A stretch of 64,000 nucleotides of DNA from Atrichornis clamosus. Lineage: Eukaryota; Chordata; Aves; Passeriformes; Menuridae. Positions 24,601 through 39,600 of the stretch are shown piece after piece; positions within the stretch are counted from its first letter, which is position 1; every line of letters begins with the position of its first letter. The position numbers were made by a program, and so were the translations under genes. The notes below the pieces were generated by a model, which had not been told where the DNA came from, ran no database searches, and worked only from the letters and a program-made list of their open reading frames with translations. Location of the stretch: contig WBMZ01003500.1 in assembly GCA_013400975.1 (NCBI GenBank), positions 1 through 64,000 of the forward strand, in the 5' to 3' direction.

Positions 24601-27600
24601 TTCATCTATTCCTTCAGATATTGTGTCTGATCCCTGGGTCTGAGCAAGATACATTCCTTGACTCCAGTCTGAACTGGAGTCTAAAACAAAAGGAGAGAAA
24701 AACATGAAAGCTGGATTACTGTGAAGCTTTGAAGAACAAGCATCAAAAAAGTATTTTTTGTCTGTTGTTTTAAGAGGTAGTTGCCTGTCACTAAGGGTTG
24801 ATTCTAAGCCTAGAGACTACCTGTTTTATATTTTATCTTTTGCAGTTTCAAAGAAGTAACAGCAAAACAAAACTAAAAAATAAAACCACAACCAAACTTA
24901 AAAATCCTAGTTCAGTTTTAAAAGAGAAACAACTACTTGCACAAACATCTCCACCAAATGACCCACGCTTAGCCTTGCCTATGAAATGGATCACTCTAAT
25001 AATTTTTACTGCTCTTGGAGGAGTCAGTACCTGTCATTATCTCCCACTGCTAGGGAACTGTAGCTTTAAATACTATCAGGAGATGATGAAGCTACACCAA
25101 AGAGATAATGTAACAGGTAAGAAGGATGTAGGAACCCCACTGCGAAGAAAAAAAAATTAGTATCTGATGCCACAACTGAACCCATCTCTGCTTCAGACCC
25201 TTTCCTTTTCTAGCAAATTCATACACATGGAATGCTCAGCACCTTTTGTTAGTGCAACAGGCTTCTGTTTCAATCTGGGCAGTAGCTGATTTGATTTCTT
25301 AGAACACAAACTCTCTTAACAGTAAACTTAACATCAAGAAAGCAGATTTAACTTATGATGCTGTTTGAAATCTGTAAAAACAAATTTCTTACCACTAGAA
25401 CCTCCATCTCTAGCTTGACATGGTGGAGAACGTGCTAATCCAGAAACTGGGATTCTCTATATTTGGAAAAGAAAAGAATCAAATCTTTAAACACCCCTCA
25501 CCCACTCTCAATAAGGGACCAACTTCTAAGGAGCAGGAAACAATGTGAACCTCTCTGTTCCATTTCCTCTGCAATCAAAGTAGTAAAACTGGATATGAGA
25601 GAGATGGCATTCCACACTTGTGCCCACTTGACAGAACAGGACAGGTCTAAGAAGCACAAGGAAGCACCTGATAGTTGAGCACACTCGCAAACTTAAATTG
25701 GTGAGAAAGGGGTTCACAATCTCTCCCAGGGTCATGGAAACATTAGAACACTTGAAAGTTTTTTACTGAACATGTGGTGGTTCATGCTTAATGGACTTTA
25801 AATACGAATTCTTGTAGCAAGAGCAAAAGCTTGAACTGAAGTAGTTCAGTGAATATAAAATAAGATACCTACTTCTTTGGCTTGTAGAGTTTCTATGACT
25901 TCCTTTAAATTATTACATTCTTCAGTCAATACTTGTACTGCAACAAACTTCTCCCTCTTTAATGCTTCAGATTCAGAGATATGTCTTGTCTCCATGTCCA
26001 TGATTTCAGCAGCATGGAGTTCTTGCATTTGATCGATTTTTTCAGTAAATTCTCTTACGATCTCTGCAATCTCTTCTGAAGAACATCCATTTAGCAAATC
26101 AATTTGGATTTCTGCATTTTTAACAAGGACTGGTGAGATTTCCACGGTCTTGTCCTTTTGCAATGAGGAGCTGTTTCCAATTAGAGTAGACTCACTGGTT
26201 GACAAATCACACGATATTTCTGCATCCTTCTTGCTTTCAGTTTTTGCCTTTTCCTTGTCCTTTCTCAGGTAACTGGCAAGCCTCTCTTCTGCTTGAACTA
26301 GGTTCTCTTTGACTTTGCACAGGTCTTCCTGAAGACGTATCAGACTTGCCTCTTTTACCTGTAAATATGAAGAAGATCAATTGCAGTCCTTTCAAATACT
26401 TAAAATAGCTAAAATCCAAGCAATCCTCTAAACCAATACAGCTCAGTTTAGTCCTATTTTAAAGCAGCTGTGATACATGGTAGCAAATATTACCTCCTAA
26501 GAAATACAGCACTAGATTCACTGTTGCACTGCAGTAAAACTATGTACTTTGGTAACAAGGGAAGATTTGATCTACAGCATCAGCTCTGTTCCACTGACAG
26601 GAGGCACTGAGTGATTGTTTTTCTTGGTGGCATTCTCAGTAAAAGACTAAAAACCCCCAAACTCTAGCATGCATATTTGCCCAGTAAGTCCTGTATAATA
26701 ATTTGATTTAAATACAATATGGAACACTCTGGTTCTTACTGCTAGTTCTTGCTGAAGTTTTTCTGTCTTTTCTCTGTAACTGCTCTGTTCTTCCTTAGCA
26801 GCAGCTGCCTCTTCTTTAACTTGTTCAAGTTCATTAAATAGCACATTTTCTTTTTGATTTTCCATGAGCTGTGCTCCTACCTACATGGCAACACAGGATA
26901 TGGAAAATGGTAAAGAATCAAGTATTAACAGCACCGATCACTTTCACACCAACTTAAGTGAAAAGACCAAAGTGGGAAAACAAATGTATGTTACTTGGGT
27001 TAACAAAGCCTCAAAAAACGAAGAGATTATGGGAGGAAAGACTGTCTTAAGAGTTTACTGAACTGCAACCATAAACTGGATACAACACACAGAAAGCACA
27101 GGGAGGAAGGTCAACAGAAAGTAAGAAATGAGGTCTGATAAACTTTTAAGACATTTATGACATTCATTCAATTTATTTGGATGAAAGACCTTAGAACCTT
27201 TTCTTGTCCAGTACTGGGTTCCATGATTGCTGAAACTCTCAAGTTCAGAAACATTAAGCCCATGTTTGGACTATCAAGCATAGTCAATTTTGACTGAAGG
27301 TTCTAAATTCAGAGGCAACAAACCAGTGGTGGATGGAACTTTGCACAAATATATACTGTAAAAACTACTGAAGGGAAATATCTTTGAAATTGAGATGGGG
27401 AAACAAGAAAACATAAACATAAGATCAAAACATACATAAACAAATAACCCCCCTCCCAAAAAACTCTGTATAGACAAATTTATATCACTTCCCTTATCAT
27501 TCTAAATAATAAGATATCTCAGATAATTTTTATCATTTTAATTTCTACCTCTCTACCTCCACACCATCTAAAAGTCTAATACATTCCATTCTATGTCAAT

Positions 27601-30600
27601 TCAAATTAAGAATAAGAAATTATATATCTGAAATTCAAAACCAGCCTGAATTCAAGAAAAGGCATTTTTAATGCAAAATGGAAACCAATGGTGGGGTTCA
27701 GCTAAAATAACATCTTTCTCTTCTTTGTAACTGTAGGAATAAGACAGAAATGGAAGTGTACAGACAGCACAATATGCCTATTATTATTCTCATTAAGAAC
27801 CATTTCAATCAGAAGAAAATGGCTTCTAGCTACCTGATATGTCTGCATGTCTTCTTGCTTCATGTGTTTCTGAATCTCTCCTTTATGTTTTTCTTGAACC
27901 TCTTCTAGCAATTGCTGAAGCTCTAAGAATCTCTCTTCTTTCACTGTAGCTTCCTTTTGGGCAACTTTTACATTTTCTTTTTCTAGCTCCAAGCTACGAT
28001 TCACCATTTCCAGTTGGTCTTCCATCTCACTAAGCCTCTGTGTTAAGAGTGATAATTTTGATTCTGTCTCATTTTCAGTTCTGTCACTCAAATCCTCTGT
28101 TTGGGCATTCTTGCTTGCTTCATCCACACATTTTGAAGCTTCCTGAATCTCCTGCATGAATTTCCTCTGCTCTTGAACTGCCTTTAGCTGAACCTGACTC
28201 ACAAGAGCGGCAGCAACTTTCTCCACTAGTGTCTTTTCCAGTTCTAATATTCTCTTTTCAAGTGTTTCTCTTTCAGCTTTGCTTTGCTCTTTCATGTCTT
28301 TTATTTCATTGTAGGATTGGCTCAGTTCTGAATCTTTTTGCTTAATGCATGCCTGAAGTTGCTGCAGTTGTATCTCCATCTTGCTAATGGTGACTCTTGT
28401 ATTCTCATCTGAAGTCCTAAGCTGCGACTGATCTAGCAACTCCATCTCCTGACATAAGCCTTCTTCCACTTGTTCAGTTTTTCCATTGTTCCTATCTTCT
28501 GGTTTTGACTTACCACCTTTGACCAGTGCACACTTATATTTCTCTGTTATTCTTTCATGCTCTTTTTTTAACATACTTATTTCTTGCATTAACTGGTTCA
28601 TTTTTAACTTAGTTTCCTCAAGCTCATTCTTTGTTCGAGATGCTTCTGCATTTATGTTTTCCACTTGCTTTTCCAAAGCTTCCTTTTCTGCCAGAACTGT
28701 TTCAAGTGTGTGTTTTGGACTGTCAGCATCTTCTTGAAAAGCAGCAATATCTGCTGGTATTTTTTGTTCAATAATTGCCAGTTCCTGCTGAAGCTTATCA
28801 ATTACATCATTCAACTGCTCTATTTCCTCATCATTTTTTTTCTTCACACGTTCTTGATCACTTTTCAGACATTCTACCTGGGCTTCAAGCTCCTGTATAT
28901 GCTCATTTTGCTCTTCAATAAACTGGGAAAAAATAACCAAACAAAAACACTCAGATAATATTTGTCCTGGACTTCGTATAAACAGTTTAATCAAACATTG
29001 GAAGATCTTGTAAAAGAAAGTAAATTCTCAGTTAATTTCTTAATGTGATATCTCTTCTTAAGCTTTATGAGAATAAAGACATCTTCAAACAGGACTGACA
29101 AAGTATCATGTGAAAAATAGGTATTAAACCACCAGATGAAATGAAAGCATTTGTAGCATTCACAGAGCCATTGAACACTGAGCTTAAGTGCTCACAATAC
29201 TTGCTTATATAGAACACAGGTAATTTAGACTTTTTACTAACAGTGTTGGAAAATACCATTATAACATGCTTTTTAATCTGGGACCACAGAAAACACCTAT
29301 CAGTTGACTCTGACATTTCCTATCACAAACCTGAATATGTGTCTGTCTATGTGTGCGTGCACACGTGTATGCAGATCTGCAAAAAAACACACAGGGCAAA
29401 GAGCACACATAGACCAAAAAAATTGGAAATACGTGTTATAAAATAAAATTAGTTATGGTATCTGAAATAAGTAAGAACTCTAATAAGCTCTTTTTAGAAA
29501 TATGAAGAAAACATGCAGAAAAGATGAAAGATGACTAAATTCACTACTCAAATAGCCATGCTTTTTCCTTTATCTGTCAATACTACATTACGCTTAGTTA
29601 GTTAAATAGAATAATAAGATGACTTTGTAATAAGCATAGTATGTACAAAAATAAATCACAAATGTGATGTTTGCCAACCAAGAACTTAATTTTAAAAATC
29701 CACAGAGACTAGATGAAGCACAAAAACACTAAATAAAATCTGAACAAGTCATAGAATCATAGAATGATCTGGGTTGGAAAGGACCTTAAAGACCATGTAG
29801 TATCAACCCCCCTGTCACAGGCAGAAGAAAGCACAGTGATCCTAGTGATTGCCATCAACTCAGCATAACAGTTTCTGTTCTTCATAACATAATGGAATAA
29901 AGGCCCACAGAAATCAAACACAGTAATTAAAAGAAAAGCACTTAGTGGGATGAAGATGTCTAAGGGATTTAGGAAAGGGATTAGCCCAAAAATAATCTAT
30001 TAATATTTAATAATGCACTCATAATCAAGCAGAGTAATTATTTAATGTCCTGGAAAATAAAACTGACATTAAGAAAATTAAGGTTCATAGAACAGGAGAG
30101 GAACCAACCATTAAAATGAATTTTAACTGAATCCTGGGTATTTTTATGAAGGCAAGAATTGTAACTCTATTACTGCGGTCATTATATAGAGCAGAACTGT
30201 TCTGGATTCTTGATGTATGATATTTCCTAAATCCAGTTTCCTAAATCCAATTCAAAGTTTTGTCATTATTCACTGAGGATCACTATAACTGAATTTTGCA
30301 CGTAAAGACTCCGTGAAATTATTCAACTTAGTCAGAGCCCTGTTTTAGTGGATTCAATATGTCCTAGTAGAAGGTTACCTAAACGTTCAGTCAACTATCA
30401 TGGGGTAAGGGAAATCCAGTTCTTAACTTAGTGCGTAATACCTGCTTTTGAGTAAAGCTTATGACTAATAAATGACATTTAAAATAGAATGCAAAATTCA
30501 TCTACTGAAAAAATCAAACTTTTTTCTATAAAAAATGTGAGACTAAGGCCTGTTTCTGCTGTCACATCAATGCAAAACAAGTCAAAATCAAATGCGATAT

Positions 30601-33600
30601 ATCTGTATAAAAAGGAAGTAAACCAAAAGACAATGAGGTTGATTATCAAAAAGCAACATAATTGAAACATGAAAGATGAATCTGCTTCTTTCTTTATTCC
30701 TTCCTTCCTCTCTACTTCTAAAAAAGCACATAATTTTGTTTGCACCTCCATGCTTGAAACTGGATAAAAGATGTAGCCAGCACTGGTATGAGGACAAAGG
30801 ATTCACACAAGCTCATGGAGCTGAAAAGTTCAACTGCTAAAAATGCATTAAAATCCAATAGGATCCAGCAGGTGTCACTGGAACATAACACTATATAAGT
30901 CATGTGAGGGAAGATGTTAAAATGAATGTTCAGACTGAAATCAGCTACCTACATACTATTAAATATTCAGGAGTATCAGAAAAATAAGGAATGAAGAAGA
31001 ATTTAAGAAAAAAATTCAAGTAGAAATAAGGCAGAACAATTAAAAAGAAAAGCAAAAAGCATCTGTCATAAATGAGACTGAAGAGGAAAAAGAGATTAGG
31101 TTTAAGGCATTGCTTAAACTGAAGTATTTGCATTTTTAAATAAGGGAACAATAGAAGATAATGGAATTGGTGTGGAACAGAGGGTTTTTTCCCTTCAAAC
31201 AGCCCAAATAAGACTCTGAAAAAGATCTCAGAAGTATGTACCTTGTTGTCAGATGTGACTTCAAGTTGCTGTTGCAGTTTTGCAATTTGTTCATGAAGAT
31301 GGTATATTTCCCGATCTTTTTCTTGCATGATGTGAGCAAGCCTCCCGGCCACTAAATGATGGTCCTTTATGGTGGCATCTTCAGATTTTTGGATAGCTAG
31401 TCCTAGTATTTCCATTTCATCCTGCCAAAAAAACCCCAAAAACATACTACAGTTGTACGTAAGTTTTCTGAATATTGTTGTATGAGTATTTCAGGCATAG
31501 TAATTAAAATAAATAATTTCATGGAATGAGAAGCAATTACATGAGTTTTTTAATATTTTGACATGTTCAACTGTGGAATGCTTGAGAAAGAGAAAGAATT
31601 TGGTGTCTTAGCATTTTCAAAGAATTAATTTCTGGGGAAGAGGGAGAATAACTCTCTAGGCTTCTCTGTTATGCAGTTACCTTAAATAATTTGTTCTCTT
31701 GTTCAAGTTCTTGCAAGTGTGTAGTGGACTCCTTTCGCTGAATTTCTAGCTGCATGTGCAACTGCTGAACTTCTTCATTTTTATTTTCTAGCTCCTCTCG
31801 AAACTGCTCCAATTGTTCTTCAAGATTCGTGACCTATGTTTCCAAACACATGGTGGAAAAGGAGTAGGCAGCCATGCCAAAGCTTAAAGGTTATCCTTTT
31901 CAAGTACAGTGCCTACAATAAGCTGGTTTGCTATGCACAAACAAAAGGATGTGTACCCAGCGACGTTCTGAGCACTTAAACTGAATGGAATTTTAAACCC
32001 CACTAAAAAACCCAGTTGAAATCACCATGAAGTTTTTCTTAATTGGGCTGAATTTTTATTTCAGAAACACACTTGCAAGTCATAAATATTAATGTAGAAC
32101 AACAACTATAATGGCTGACAAGAGAGTTTCAAAGAGATTTGGACTGCTGTTTCTCTGATCTGTAAAAAATTTCATCCATATAGTTCACTAAACTCAACAG
32201 AAAGCAAAAACTCGTAGTCCAAAATATAAGCAGAAACATGGAACGTTTCACAGGCATTTTACCTCCTTTTCCTTTCTGTCCACAGCTTCTCGTTCAGCTT
32301 GCAGTTGTACTTCAAGAGGTAACTCTCCTTTTACTATAATGGTGCCAAACTGTTTCCTTTCCTCCACCTTAAAATAGAAGCAATATTAATAGTTATCAGA
32401 TTTTTAAAAATACACTGTTTTGGTCTGAAGAAAGTAAGAAAGCAGCAAATCCTTGATAAATTTAGATCAAGCCATACCTTTTGCAAGTTGTCTGCACTGA
32501 TGATTAGGGCTTGTTCCAGTTCTCTTATCCTGCATTCTAGCTTCTCAATTTCTTCATTTCGTTCTTGTATATCTCTCTGAAGCTGCTCCTTAGAGAGCAA
32601 AAGCTCACTGCATTTGTCTGTTTTTTCTTTCAGATGATTTGTTAACTGTTCAACCTGGTGGCAATATGACAAGATTAATATATTGTACTACAGTGGAAGG
32701 GTTTGCTAGCAATAGCAACACGGTGCATTTTTGATGAAAAAATATTCCTTTTTTTCTCCCATAACGAAACTCCTACCCTTTAGGTGAAACAGAATGTACA
32801 GTTAGAGTACTGCAGTACTACGTCCAACAAATACAAACAGCATTTTTTAAAAAGTGGTATCTTCTACTCTCTAGAACTGATCTTGTCCCTCTGAAGCCTT
32901 CAGACTCTCTAGTCAGTTAAAAGCAAGCAGCACAGCATCCGTGTGCAGCCCAGTAAAAAGATACCTTTAACATCTACGGATGGAATGTCTTGACCCTAAG
33001 GTCAAGATGCTATTTGCCTCTTTGAGGAAAATCATAGTTCTAAAAATCTGTGACAAAATTGTTCAAAAGAAGGAGCTGGTTAGTGACATACAGAAATATT
33101 CTAAAACTCATTTGGTCTTTAACATTGAAGAGAATTGCTATCCTTCAATCACAAAAGACAGCAAGTTTTATTTTCGTGCTGTGTTTCTTAAATGAGACCA
33201 AACAGAAGTCATGGATGTAATAATTTCAGTTTCTATGGGGGACAAAGCAACCAAATAAAACATTCTGAATCTCAGTAGGTCAGATGTATGCAGCTCAGAA
33301 ACAACATGTTAGAAGATTAACTGAAGTAGCAGAGATAGTCATACCTATCAATTTCTAGCTGTATTTCAGAAACTATTAACTGAAATTACAGGTAAGAAAG
33401 AGGCAGAACAAATCCACAGTATGATGTACAGAGTTAAGAAGTGAGTTAAACTAAGCAACTGAGCAAGAGACAGGGAAAGTAATCTTTGTCCCACTCAAGA
33501 ACTGATTTCAGTATTTACAATTAGGAAGTTATGATGTAGCCAAAAGGTAGAAGACTCAAAGCATTTCAATAGAGAGGAGAGAAGAGGACCAGAACATAAA

Positions 33601-36600
33601 GCTGACAGGATGGTATTATTGACGTTATCCATCCATGAGTAACATCACAGTCTGAAGTGACCTCAGAAAAGTCCTGAGAAAGAAATGGAAAAATAAGAAT
33701 CAAGTCTAGACCAGACTCTGTGACAACCCTCCCTGGAATAAATTGACAAAGCTGAAACAACAGTAAGAAACAAATAAAGTTACCAACTGAAAATGCTCAT
33801 GGCATTCATGCAAAGCAGAAGAGGATTAAAAAAAAAAAAAACCAGCTATCTAAAAAGTATGATAAATAATGAAAATAAATATATTTATGAAATACTCTAT
33901 GGAACATCCAAGGAAATATACTATATAGTAAGACTATGTGCCACATTTGATAAGAATTAAATGTAAATCTAATACATTACTGAAAATCCCGTTTATAATT
34001 TGTAGTATATCATATTTAACATCACCCATATCTAAAACAGCTGCTACATCTGTGGTGCTTGCAGACATTATCTTACTATCTTTCTACCTACCAAAAAATT
34101 CTAATTTAAAGACATCAAATACAAATCTCAAAATTTTACTCACAGTTACAGCTGTATTTCATTTTACAGCATGCTTTAAATTGCCATTCTAGCATACCTG
34201 ACAATTTAAGTGTATACACACTCATATATGTGCATATAAATCAGGATAATTTTTACATATAGACTCTGAACAGACAAATAGGACAATTTTTATTATGCTA
34301 TGAAATTTGAATTTTTCTTGGGAGATTTTTTTTTTTAATGTGAGAATTTTAACCAGAAATTCACATGCTATCCATGCCACGAATAATAAACAGACACATA
34401 AAAAAATCAACCTAAAACAAACATCTCAGACTTAGGAAAATTAATTGTGCTAGAATCACCTCCATCTGTGTAATGTGTCAGCAGGAGAGGAATGTGCACA
34501 CACTTGGCAACAGAAGGAAATAGATGCAGAATTGCTCCATATGTTTTGTTTAACACATATCCAGCTAATTCCAGAAGATTCATAGTTCACAGTGGCTGAT
34601 GACAACCATATCACGTAGTACTGACTGAATATTTTGCAATCTTTCATACAAACCTTTGTATTAAAATATATTTAGAAACCCCATGAAATACAGCTTTAAA
34701 CCTGCAAATTCTAAGTAAATAACTACTTTGACAACTTGCATCTCACATATATCGATTTACGTCCTATTACTGTCTGTGGTCCTAAACTATACCCTAGAAT
34801 CACAGACTGGCTTGGGTTGGAAGGGACCTTAAAGATCACCTAGTTACAACACTCCTGCCACAGGCAGGGACACTTTCCACTATTTCATGTAATACTAAAT
34901 ATTGTTAATATTTAAGAATTGAATTACAGCAACTGAACTACCTCAGTAAGATTTTTGATTTGAAAATCACAGTGTAACCTAATAGGGGGCATTTTAATAC
35001 TGAAAATCAAGCAAGAAAATCATGCAAAAGTATCAGGCTTGAACAAAAAGTAGCACACAAGAAAACCCACAGAAAATAAAATGTAATTTAATTGACTAAG
35101 AGTTCATCAAACAAAATCTGCAAAAGCATCAGAATATATAGCATTTGCACTGCTGCCAATTCTTGATTTTAATGAGTCTAAGAGTTTTCCGTGATTCCCT
35201 TGAGCTGCTGTTCTACATTTACTCCAGTTGTTTCAGTGGAGACAGACTTACACTGGGGAGGTTCAAGTGTACACAGAGACCACTACTACATTTCAGGTGT
35301 TAAACCTCAGTAATTCCCTCAGTGGTGGACCTGTGCTATAAACAGGATGTCACAAAACAACATAAGAAAATGTAAAACTGCTAAAATAGTCTTGAATGTT
35401 TTCACGGGCTTTTGAGAACAGTGGATTTCTAAGTTAAGTTACATGAAAGAGTTGTTTTAAAAGTTATGAAGTTTCTGTATGTCTACTACTAAAACCAACC
35501 AACCAGTCTAAAAGAACTCCAAAAGACAGTTCCCCCAACACCTTACCCTTCAATCTCACAGGATTTACTTTCACGGCTTGCAAATGGATGCACAGTAGGT
35601 ACACCACAGAAGAGCTTCAATTATAATATCTTAACAGCTGTCAACTTGTCATTTATATTCAATAAGTAATGAAATGTGTTACCTCTCTGGTTTGATGTTC
35701 ATTGACAGGCTGACTCCTCTGTGGAATCTTAAGCTGTTGTTCCAGCTTCTGTATCTCTTGCTGGAATACATCTCTCTCATGCTCTCGGTCAATTGCTTGC
35801 TCCTGAAAGTTAAGAAATTATGTGGATACACCATTTGATTTAAAAATTATCTAAGTTAAGTGTACTATTACTTCTATTAACATGAGGCTAGTAACAGTAT
35901 GTCAGCATTTTTAAGGTAGCAGAACCTATTGCAGCTGCCATTAACACAAACATATTTATCATTTGGGGCAATAAATTTCACGTTTTTTAACCAAAAAATC
36001 AGCACAGCAGAGACATGTCAAGTAATATTTCAAAAAAATGACAGGTTTGTTTCTTCTGTTCAAAGTACACTGAACAAATGACAGTAAGCAAGTATTTTAC
36101 TATTTCTTTCCTAATGTTTGTCTTTGATAAATGTAGCATAAATAGAAACTCAAAATAGAAATTAACTCCGTGTTAATACCGATGAGGAGCCTTCAGAAAA
36201 AAAAAATTATAAATTGCTTGAATTTCACATTTCAGTTTTATTTTTGACCAGTTTCAGTTGTTACACCCCAGTCTGACTTTTGGCAAACGTATCTTTATAC
36301 AGAAAATAATGCACAACTGGTAACATCCAGTGAAGCATCACCTTTAAGTGCCACTTTATAAACCAGACACACCTTAGAGATGCATTAAAATAAACTAGAT
36401 GAAGTATCTGATACAAAAAAGAATGTAAAAAATATATTGCAAAAAATTCAGGAAACCAGAATAAAACCTCAATGTTTACAAGCTGCAGATTTTAGAAACT
36501 CACTTGCTCTTTCAAGGAAACAGCAGGATTCTGATGCTTCTATTACAGCTACTCATCTCAGGAGTCTATAATCTCCAGTTCATGCTACTGATCATCCCAA

Positions 36601-39600
36601 ACCAGAACATACATGTGATCATGGCACTTATAATAGGACTTTTTACTTCTGAACCTTGACCTACTATGACACTAGTTTCAGTGAGCAAAAATAATATTGT
36701 AACTGCAGAAAGTGAAATTAAGCAAATTCATTTGTGCTAAGTAGTATCTGGACAGATCTCTCCTTTAATACTGCTTAGTAATAGATTATGCAGAGAAAGT
36801 GCCACCGAGTATTATATTTGTTGTGTAAAAAATCAGCTAGAGAGCAAACTGAGAAGGCATGGAAACAATGGTTTTCTCATAACAGCAGATACTCTGAACA
36901 CAGACAGTTAATAAGAATAAAATGGGAAAAGAAGGAGGGGGAAAGATGGTGTTTGCTGAAACTGAGATAAAGGCCCAAACACACATGTAGAGACAGTCTG
37001 GCGCAGGAAGAAGCCAGGACATCTTCAACTAGATCAGTTTGCTCAGAGCCCCGTCCAAACTGGCCTTGAACGCTTCCAGGGGTGCTGCATCTGCCACCTC
37101 TCTGGGCAACCTGCTCCAGTATTTCACATCCTTATTTAAAAAAAATTCCTCCTTATACCTAGTCTAAATCTACTCTCTTTTAGTTAGAAACCATTACTCC
37201 TTGTCCCATCACAACAGACCCTGCTAGAAAATTTGTCCCAATCTTTCTTTTAATTACACTTTAATGATCAAAAGGCTGCAATAAGGTCTCCCTGGAGTGT
37301 CCTCTTTTCCAGGCTGAACAATCCCAATTTTCTCTCTCCTCATCAGAGAAGTGTTCCAGTCCTCTGATAACTTCTGTGGCCACTCTGAACTTGCTCCAAC
37401 AAGTTCCGTATCTGTCCCTGTGCTGGGGACCCCAGAGCTGGATGCAGTATTCCAGGCGGGATCACACCAGGGCAGAGTAGAAGGGGAGAAGTCCCTCCCC
37501 CTCCCTGCTGGCCACGCTGCTTTGGATGCAGCCCAGGTCACATTTGGCTTTCTGGGCTGCAAGTGCACATTGCTGGGGCATGTCCAGCCTCTCATCCACC
37601 AGCACCCCCAAGTCCTTCTCGCAAGGGCTGCTCTTAATCCCTTCATCCTCCAGCCAGTATGGATACCAGGGGTTGCCCTGACTCAGGTGCAGGACTTTGC
37701 ATTGACTTTAGACTAATTCTAATAGACTTCATTGAAAAACACGGAAATCCACAAATAGTTTAAAAATGGTCACAAAAATTTATGTGTCCTCATTAATTTA
37801 GCAGACTCATATTATTTTAAACATTTAAGAAGCCTATCAATTTATACTTAGAAGTACAGAGCCGTCCTAAGCAAGCACCTCTAATGAATTTTCAACTTTT
37901 AAAATTTTAATTAAATTCTTGGGCTGGAACCTATAACACTGTTATTATCATATTATCATCTGCTTCTATATGTTTGCTCAAAATCTGGAAAAAAAAAATA
38001 GCATTTTCCCCTGAACCAAACTTCAGTTCAGGTGCCACCCACCTTCACGAAATCTGCCTTTTACCATACTTACATCTAGAAATTTTCTTGTTTTCTCAAG
38101 TTGCTTCTCCAAAGCCTGGTTTTGCTGCCTTAAGTCCATTAGTTCTGCATTTTTCTCTTGTTCTAGCTCTATGAAACGATTGACCTGCTCTTCCAAGTCT
38201 ATCTCCAAGACTTTAACTTGCTTCTGAAGGTCGTCATACTCCTTTTCAGCTTGACGCTGTACTTCAATTTTTTCTTTCATTAGCTTTTCCGTTTCCTCCA
38301 GCAATTCTGAGTATAATAAAAGCATCACTACTTTTAGATATGAATAGTTAGGAATGTTATGAAGCAAAACCACTCCCCAAGGTTTCCATGCTGTAATCTG
38401 CAGAAGGATGTGAACTGGTTTGGGTTTTTACTATTTTTCTTTTTTTGAAAATATATTTTCTTCTGAGAAATAATCACAATAATGACTGAAGCAAATTTGT
38501 ATTAAAATTACTACCCTTTAGTTAGTCTTCAAAGGACTGTTACTGAAGTTGTATCAGATCATTTCCCAGTTTAAGTTTCTTACCAATTAAAAGGTCTTTG
38601 CACAATTGAAAAGAAAAGAAAATGCATGGGGTCAAACCACAGCTAGAGTCAGCACAGGAGTTAACAATGATGCACAGAAAACCCAATCCTCTTCTCATCC
38701 CCATCACCAGAAAAATCAATCCACTCCCAGTCTTCATTATTTAATGTGATACATATAAATAATTTGAGGGAAATACTGAAAGACTTAGCAAGGTTGCTGG
38801 GCATACAGAGAGGAAAATTACTGACCTGCAACTGGAGCTTGCAAAATCAGTGACTGCATGGATGCCCAATTTTGAGTCATCATGAAAAAGCCAGCAAGCA
38901 CATTTATAGTAAATCCCCAAACCACTCTCAGACTCTTAAGCCACAGCCCACTGAAGTACCTATTAACTAACCATACGAACCCCTTGAGGTAAAACCCAAA
39001 CGGCAAAGTGCACTTACTTGTGGAGAATCTTTAAAACAGGATTGATATTTAGACAGAAACAATAAAATTTACTTTCACTAGAGGAGAAAGATCCTTTAGG
39101 CACCATCATCTTACATCGTATTTAACCAAGTCTCATTTCCAGGTAACCATTATATATCAACATAATGAAAGGTTTAGTTATCATAGTGAATGGCTCAACT
39201 GTATTTAGAAATAAAAAGAAATAAAAGACTACAAAAATGTCTCTCCAATACCATCTAAGTATCTGTAATTCATAGGTGAATAAGATGATGGTTATTGATG
39301 AATTTGCTTATTACGTTTAGAAATTATAAGAAATGTTGTTAGCGAAATGTAAAACTGAGGATGAAATACAACATCAAAGCTGCAGGCCAGTAAGAATTAC
39401 AAGTAATGTCAGTAAGCCAAAAGCCAATAATCCTGATTAACAATGTCAGTACGTGTAAGTCTTCCACCCAGTTACAGATTGGCCATGCAACATACAAACA
39501 CACCTGCTTGGGAAGCTGCATCGATTGCAGCATCTACTAGGCCTAGGAGAATAGAGAGAGAGAAAACAAAACAAAGAAGCAAAGTAATTCACATGCCAGC

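Noticed and set aside
24798..25160. 120-codon + strand open frame
   Set aside because: Lies in an AKAP9 intron, has low-complexity Lys/Thr content and no recognisable motif or splice signals.
28486..28958. + strand open frames of 83 and 97 codons
   Set aside because: They are the antisense shadow of AKAP9 exon a19, whose Glu/Lys-rich codons read as Phe/Leu/Ser on the other strand.
37254..37716. Open frames of 130 and 121 codons on both strands
   Set aside because: They fall inside the CR1 copy at 37028-37735 and reflect repeat sequence, not a gene.
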